64,000 bases of DNA, taken from NCBI RefSeq assembly GCF_027922185.1, contig NZ_BSFE01000002.1, forward strand, positions 248,001-312,000. The letters are read 5' to 3'. Below, in pieces: positions 59,514-64,000 of the stretch (positions are counted from its first letter, which is position 1; every line of letters starts with the position of its first letter). Source of the DNA: Maricaulis virginensis. Lineage in GTDB: Bacteria; Pseudomonadota; Alphaproteobacteria; Caulobacterales; Maricaulaceae. The position numbers were made by a program, and so were the translations under genes. Under the pieces are notes generated by a model. That model had not been told where the DNA came from and made no database searches. It saw only the letters and a program-made list of their open reading frames with translations.

Positions 59514-61481
59514 TCAGGTCTGGTCGTCGGAGCGCTTCTTGCGGTCAGACGGTGACGGCGCGCCGTCCTCGTCCTGCGGCATGTTGGACAGCAAGTCCTT
59601 CCAGCGCCAGCCCGGATCGCCCTGACCCCGGCGTCCGCCGCGTTCGGGGAAGCCGACACTGTTGTCGCTGCGCGGACGCTCCTCGGCCGGTGCTGCCGGC
59701 GTCTCGCCATCCCGGTCCGAAGTGTCTTTCGCGTCCGGACCGGCGGCTGAGGAATCCGGTGATTGTGCGGGCGACGAGCGCCGCCGCTGCAGCGGGTCCG
59801 GCAGTTCGTTCGCACCGAGATCGGGCACGCGCCGGCCGCCGGCCACACTGCCCATGCGCAGCATGAAGTCGCTGAGCAGTTCATAATTCTGGCGGATGCG
59901 CGACTGGAAGGCCGCGTCGATCTCCTGCGCTTCCTCGGCAGCCGCCATGGCGGCGGCATTCAACCCGTCCAGACCGCGGCGCAGGGCGTCGGCGGCTTCC
60001 TGGGCCCGGTCGCGCGCCATGACGGGCATTTCCGCCAGACGCTGTGTCATGGCCTCGATCTGGCGTTCGACCGACTGGCTCTCGGTGCGCGCGGTTTCCA
60101 GAACGGCCTCGAGACGGCGGCGCACCGAGTCGGCGGCCTCGTCGGCGGCCCGCGATGCGCGCTGGGTGAGTTTCTCGGCCTCGGCCAGGCGGGCCTCGAA
60201 GGCCTCGTCCGAACGGCGGGCGGCTTCATAGGCCGTCTCGTTGGTTTTCTCGACCTTGGAGGAGACGATATCCGCCTGTTTCTCGATCGCCTCGATCGCG
60301 GCTTCGGAGACCTCCTTGGCCTCCTGCGCGGAAGCGATCAGGCGGGCCAGCGCGGCCTCGTGCTCGCTGGCGGCGTGTTCGGTTTCCGAACGGACCCGGC
60401 CGGCCATGTCGTCGGCCCGCGCCAGAGCGGCATCGACCGCCTCGCGGAACGCCTCGGCACCGGAGGACGCCGCCGATTTCAGCGCACCGGCGCCTTCCTG
60501 GGCGGTCCTGGCCATGACTTCCAGTTCGGCCTTGTGGAAGTCCAGCGCAGCGGCGATCTTTTCCTGCTCCTGACGCAGCGCCTCGCTGGCCTCGCTCAGG
60601 CGCTGGCGGTGTTTCACATAGGCTGCGTCGAGGTTTTCGGAGCGTTCCTTGAGACCGTTGGACAGGTCGCGCAGGTGATCGGCGCGTTCGGTGATGACGG
60701 TCGCAGCCTGGTCGCTGCGCTCGACGATCGCCGTGCCGGCAGCATCCAGATCGCTCAGGCTGGCGCGGATGCGCTTTTCGCTGTCGCTGGCCTGGGAGGC
60801 GGCGAGTTCGGCTGCTGCGGCAACCATTTTCGACTGGTCTGAAATCGCGGCGGCGATCAGGGCGGCCTTGTCGTCGAGGGATTCCGACACCTCGCCGAGG
60901 CGCAGGCGTTCGCTGCGCAGATCCTTCAGCAGGCCTTCGGCGCGGTCGCGCGCATCGGTCGCCGACTGTTCCAGCGTGTCCGCATGGTGCGCGATGACTT
61001 CTTCCATGGCGGCGAGACGGGCCAGCGCGCTTTCCAGCGCCGCATTGATCCGCTCGACCTCGTCGGACACGGCATCGGACAGGCTCTGGACTTCATGTTC
61101 GGCATAGCGGGCGGGCTCGACCAGCTTGCGCAGGGCGATCTCGACGCGCCGTGTATTGCGGCCGCTGCGGACGACTTCCCGCGCCATCAGGCCGCTCATG
61201 ATGAAGAGCAGGGCCGGCGCGATGGCGAACACCGAAAGACCGGTCAGCTGGCCGAAACCGTATTGCGCCAGCGCGTCCAGCGACTGGATACCCAGATATC
61301 CCCAGATGAAGGCGCCCGCGGCGCCGATCCACAGCAGCGCGAACGTGTTGCCCAGCCAGACCATCCAGTTGCCGCTGGACTTGCCGCCGGCATCGTCCCA
61401 TTGCGGGTTCCGGGAAGCCTGGGTGGACAGCGCATGCGACTGTGCCGTGGCGACCGGTGAATCCTGAGCGTCATCCGCCAT
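59514..61481 (-). CDS. Large membrane-anchored coiled-coil protein (TipN-like candidate)
   Basis: A ~655-residue protein. Two hydrophobic helices near the N-terminus (MVWLGNTFALLWIGAAGAFIWG and LSVFAIAPALLFIMSGLMA) are followed by ~430 residues of almost continuous Ala/Glu/Arg-rich coiled coil, and a ~130-residue Pro/Arg/Asp-rich disordered tail. The layout matches Caulobacter TipN, a new-pole landmark, but sequence support is compositional. The start at 61481 (MADDAQDS) has GGCGGAG 6 bp upstream; an upstream ATG at 61529 has no clear ribosome site. It converges on the Mla operon with a 12-bp gap. Confidence 0.72.
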   Translation of the reverse strand: MADDAQDSPVATAQSHALSTQASRNPQWDDAGGKSSGNWMVWLGNTFALLWIGAAGAFIWGYLGIQSLDALAQYGFGQLTGLSVFAIAPALLFIMSGLMAREVVRSGRNTRRVEIALRKLVEPARYAEHEVQSLSDAVSDEVERINAALESALARLAAMEEVIAHHADTLEQSATDARDRAEGLLKDLRSERLRLGEVSESLDDKAALIAAAISDQSKMVAAAAELAASQASDSEKRIRASLSDLDAAGTAIVERSDQAATVITERADHLRDLSNGLKERSENLDAAYVKHRQRLSEASEALRQEQEKIAAALDFHKAELEVMARTAQEGAGALKSAASSGAEAFREAVDAALARADDMAGRVRSETEHAASEHEAALARLIASAQEAKEVSEAAIEAIEKQADIVSSKVEKTNETAYEAARRSDEAFEARLAEAEKLTQRASRAADEAADSVRRRLEAVLETARTESQSVERQIEAMTQRLAEMPVMARDRAQEAADALRRGLDGLNAAAMAAAEEAQEIDAAFQSRIRQNYELLSDFMLRMGSVAGGRRVPDLGANELPDPLQRRRSSPAQSPDSSAAGPDAKDTSDRDGETPAAPAEERPRSDNSVGFPERGGRRGQGDPGWRWKDLLSNMPQDEDGAPSPSDRKKRSDDQT

Positions 61482-61688
61482 ATTCATCTCCGCCAGTTCG
61501 ATTGTCTGGTCCTGGGTGTATCTGGTCATTCCGCGCCCGATTGGCTGCCTTCATCCGGCGCCGGATCAAGCCCTGCGCGCGCCGGATTGTTCATTATGGC
61601 AGAGAATAGGCGCAAATGCGCGCCGGACACACAGATAATCTATGCGGAACCGGTATTTGCCGGGAAAACCTGCGGTCGATGGCGGGGA

Positions 61689-61994
61689 TCAGCTGCGGTA
61701 GCTGTACGGCGGTTCGGACACCAGGCGCGGCGTCTCGTCGATCCGGAACAGGCTGCCCGCCGCATCCGCGCAATCGCTCAGGGATGTCGCGTTGTAACCC
61801 ACGCCCTGGAAGGCATAATCCTGACCGGTCACATAGACGGCAGAGATGGTCCGGTACTCGGCCGGACCGACAGCGGCGCAATCGACCGCCTCGACCTCGA
61901 TCCCGACGGACGACAAGGCCGCCAGCGCGAGCCATTCAATCAGCGAAGCGAGAAACTGGATCATCCCAAACGTGCACCCTACGATCCGATTCAA
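61689..61994 (-). CDS. Small exported hypothetical protein
   Basis: A 101-residue protein with a hydrophobic N-terminus (MIQFLASLIEWLALAALSSVG) and two cysteines (DCAAVG, SDCADAAG) that may pair. No family recognised. The start could be at 61994 or at M11 (61964). Coding bias is weaker than its neighbours. Lies alone between two larger genes. Confidence 0.45.
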   Translation of the reverse strand: MNRIVGCTFGMIQFLASLIEWLALAALSSVGIEVEAVDCAAVGPAEYRTISAVYVTGQDYAFQGVGYNATSLSDCADAAGSLFRIDETPRLVSEPPYSYRS

Positions 61995-62104
61995 CCCCTC
62001 ACGAGGGTATGACGCGTTATATCCAAGACACGTTCATGGAAGATGGGAATTTTGTGAATTGTTTGTAAGCAAGGTGGCGGAAATGCGGCAGGGGCAGCAC
62101 GATC

Positions 62105-63277
62105 ATGGATGAGCGCGACGGGGCAGGGCTGCGCCGGCTTCTCGGGCTTTGCGCCTTCGGCCTTCTGCTGGCCAACCTGCCGGGCATGGCGGGCGTGTGG
62201 CCCTCCGCCGACCTGCCGGAGATCGGCGGCCGGACGCTGGGTGCTGCCGATGCCTTGGCCTGGTGGACCGGCCAGACGCTTGTGTCCTGGACATTCAATA
62301 TCGTGCTGATCGCGGCGTTCGGGGGCTGGCTGGCCTGGCAACAGGACCGGGGCTTGCGTGTGCCGCTGGGCTGGATGCTCCTGCTGGGCCTGGTTCTGGC
62401 CTATTTCGTCTGGTTCGGAGAGCTGATCTCGATCCTGGCGATCGCAAGCATGATTGCCTTGCCGCTGCGGGCCATGCAGCCGGCATCGCGCCTCGTTACG
62501 GCGCTGGTCCTGGTCGGCGGGACGCTGCTGATCGTGGTGGCGGGATCGGCCGTGACCGCGCTTCTGCCCGATACGATGGAGCCCGGCCAGCTGCTGGGTT
62601 TCGGCGCCGAACAGGCCACCGAAGCTGAAGCGGCACACCGGGCGGGCTATTTCGCGCAATTGCCCCGCAATATGGCAACGGCGCTGCAATGGCATCTCAT
62701 GGAGGTCGTTTTTCTCGGCGGCGGCGTTCTGGGGCTGGCAATGATCGGCATGCTCGCCCTGGAAACCGGATTTGCCGGCGGGCGGTGGCCGGCGATGCAC
62801 TATGTCCTGGTCGCGGCCGTCTGCCTGGGCCTCGGCCTGCCGCTGACCGGATGGGCGGCTGCGGCGGCTCTGGCGCGGGACTTCGCCCCGTCCGGCCTGT
62901 GGCAAAGCAATGGCGCCCACGCGACCGGCGCCTTGCTGTGCGCGGCCGGCTTCGCGGCGCTGATCAGCCTGGCGGGCAACCAGGCCCGTCTCGTGCCGGT
63001 TACGCGTCTGCTCGAACAGGCCGGTGAGATCTGGCTCAGCCTCTATACCGGCCAGCTTCTGATCGGGCTTGCCCTGTTCTCTCTCCTGCCAGGCCTGTCG
63101 CTCTACGGACGATTGGGACCGGCCGGTCTGGCGCTGACCGGTTTTCTTCTGTGCGTCGTGCAGGCGCTCGCCGTCTGGGCCTGGAGCCGCTCTTTCCGGA
63201 CCGGTCCCGTGGAGTGGCTGCTGGACGGGCTGTCCCGCCGGCGGTTCGGCCCGCTGCGCCGCGGACCCGGAGCGTGA
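62105..63277 (+). CDS. DUF418-family membrane protein
   Basis: A 390-residue polytopic protein with about nine to ten helices, matching DUF418 (Gly/Leu-rich N-terminus RRLLGLCAFGLLLANLPGM; C-terminal region with WLSLYTGQLLIGLALFSLLPGLSLYGRLG and GPVEWLLDGLSRRRFGPLRRG). The C-terminal GPxEWLxR-type motif is the family signature. Function unknown; often linked to transport or acyl-group modification. No operon partner; 90 bp without features separate it from the next gene. Confidence 0.85.
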   Translation: MDERDGAGLRRLLGLCAFGLLLANLPGMAGVWPSADLPEIGGRTLGAADALAWWTGQTLVSWTFNIVLIAAFGGWLAWQQDRGLRVPLGWMLLLGLVLAYFVWFGELISILAIASMIALPLRAMQPASRLVTALVLVGGTLLIVVAGSAVTALLPDTMEPGQLLGFGAEQATEAEAAHRAGYFAQLPRNMATALQWHLMEVVFLGGGVLGLAMIGMLALETGFAGGRWPAMHYVLVAAVCLGLGLPLTGWAAAAALARDFAPSGLWQSNGAHATGALLCAAGFAALISLAGNQARLVPVTRLLEQAGEIWLSLYTGQLLIGLALFSLLPGLSLYGRLGPAGLALTGFLLCVVQALAVWAWSRSFRTGPVEWLLDGLSRRRFGPLRRGPGA

Positions 63278-63367
63278 TCAGGTGAAGTGGGTAGCGGTTC
63301 ACCGGTTCGATCACGCGACCGTTCAAGATTCCGGAGCAGGATCGTTTCCGCAGGAAAGGGGCCTGCT

Positions 63368-64000
63368 CTAAACTTCGGCGTCCGGCTGGTTTTCCGGTTC
63401 GGCGTCCCGGAAGGCGGGCAGAGCCCGTGCCGCTTCGTCCGCCGCCAGCAGGGTAGGGCAGTTCGAGATGTCGGCGCCCCACCGGCGGGCATTGTACATC
63501 TGTGGCACCAGATACACTTCAGCGAGACCGGGTTCATCGCCGTGCAGGAAGGGGGTGGTGCGCGGGTGTGCGGCGACCATGGTCTCCAGCGATTGCAGAC
63601 CGGAACCGATCCAGCGCTGGGCCCAGGCCTTCATGCCCTCCGGGCCCTGGCCCAGATCGCCGGCAATGGCCTTCAGGATGCGCAGGTTCTGCACCGGATG
63701 GATGTCGCAGGCGATCACCGACGCCCAGCCGCGCACGAGGCAGCGCGCTTGCGCGGATGAGGGCAGCAGCGCCGGCTGCGGCCAGGTCTCCTCGATCCAT
63801 TCCAGGATGGCCGGCGATTGCAGCAGGCGCTGGCCGTCATGCTCCAGCACAGGCACCAGACCCTGCGGCTGGATGCGCCGCCAGTCCTCGCCATTCTGTT
63901 CGCCGTCTTTCAGATTGATCGAGACCTGCTCATAGGCAACGCCCTTGAGATTGAGGGCGATGCGCAGGCGATAGGCGGCGCTTGAGCGCCAGTAGCCATA
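63368..64000 (-). CDS. maiA: Maleylacetoacetate isomerase / zeta-class GST (N-terminus outside the window)
   Basis: At least 211 residues of a glutathione-dependent isomerase that converts maleylacetoacetate to fumarylacetoacetate in tyrosine/homogentisate breakdown. Reading in from the window edge, GYWRSSAAYRLRIALNLKGVAYEQV is the zeta GST active-site region (SSAAY where the eukaryotic enzyme has SSCSW-like), followed by QPQGLVPVLEHDG, LLQSPAILEWIEETWP and the C-terminal GDEPGLAEVYLVPQMYNARRW. The gene is cut at the window end; probably only a few N-terminal residues are missing. Confidence 0.9.
   Translation of the reverse strand, partial: YGYWRSSAAYRLRIALNLKGVAYEQVSINLKDGEQNGEDWRRIQPQGLVPVLEHDGQRLLQSPAILEWIEETWPQPALLPSSAQARCLVRGWASVIACDIHPVQNLRILKAIAGDLGQGPEGMKAWAQRWIGSGLQSLETMVAAHPRTTPFLHGDEPGLAEVYLVPQMYNARRWGADISNCPTLLAADEAARALPAFRDAEPENQPDAEV

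Overview
The window is a high-GC (roughly two-thirds G+C), gene-dense chromosomal segment of an alphaproteobacterium. The best single indicator is a circularly permuted two-piece tmRNA gene (about 26822-27156, minus strand) next to an alphaproteobacterial-type SspB adaptor gene. DUF4169, an RHH_4 domain, FitA/VapC-like modules, an MreBCD-PBP2-RodA cluster and a TipN-like coiled-coil protein point towards the Caulobacterales/Maricaulales/hyphomonad side. The genus cannot be fixed from the sequence alone. No rRNA, tRNA, CRISPR array or intact prophage was seen.

Layout. 1-2.7 kb: end of an ammonium transporter, a redoxin, an AhpD-like protein and a divergent MarR regulator with twin operators. 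2.7-6.8 kb: a membrane-anchored beta-lactamase-fold hydrolase, a KAS III-like synthase and a FadL-type porin. 6.9-9.6 kb: glutathione-dependent formaldehyde detoxification (adhC/frmA and frmB), split by a toxin-antitoxin pair. 9.6-16.6 kb: small secreted proteins, a Tag glycosylase, a GIY-YIG protein, UvrD helicase and bacteriohemerythrin. 16.6-19.2 kb: a ClC transporter and an ArsR-SRPBCC operon with a very clear promoter/operator. 19.8-27.2 kb: a minus-strand chain (ssrA, sspB, thioesterase, fumC, DUF4169, RHH domain) interleaved with plus-strand genes (RusA, DUF3892, a GIY-YIG-like protein, a second Tag) and dispersed repeats. The RHH_4 domain here is fused to a GH19 endolysin-like enzyme. 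27.4-31.2 kb: two divergent units (TetR plus PF10118 hydrolase; beta-barrel plus DUF1254) sharing twin palindromic operators. 31.3-34.3 kb: VOC protein, XRE-2TM protein, thyA-mazG-like-folA. 34.4-40.5 kb: hflK-hflC-DUF2065-degP/Q-miaA-DUF4440-divergent KARI. 40.6-47.7 kb: a DNA-binding-like protein, a VTT membrane protein and the complete rod-shape elongasome mreB-mreC-mreD-mrdA-mrdB. 47.8-55 kb: an NSS transporter with terminator, proline iminopeptidase, a lipoprotein-methyltransferase pair and a three-gene glycosyltransferase-methyltransferase-toroid operon. 55-59.5 kb: an MFS transporter and a complete Mla-type lipid transport operon. 59.5-64 kb: a large membrane coiled-coil protein, a DUF418 protein and the start-truncated maleylacetoacetate isomerase.

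The strongest leads are: (i) the gene for the ssrA-tag adaptor SspB sitting directly downstream of the permuted ssrA gene; (ii) the endolysin-RHH_4 fusion in a broken-up fumC/DUF4169/RHH/SspB neighbourhood; (iii) four small regulatory systems whose operators can be read directly (MarR, ArsR, TetR, FitA-like); and (iv) several intergenic repeat families, one REPIN-like.
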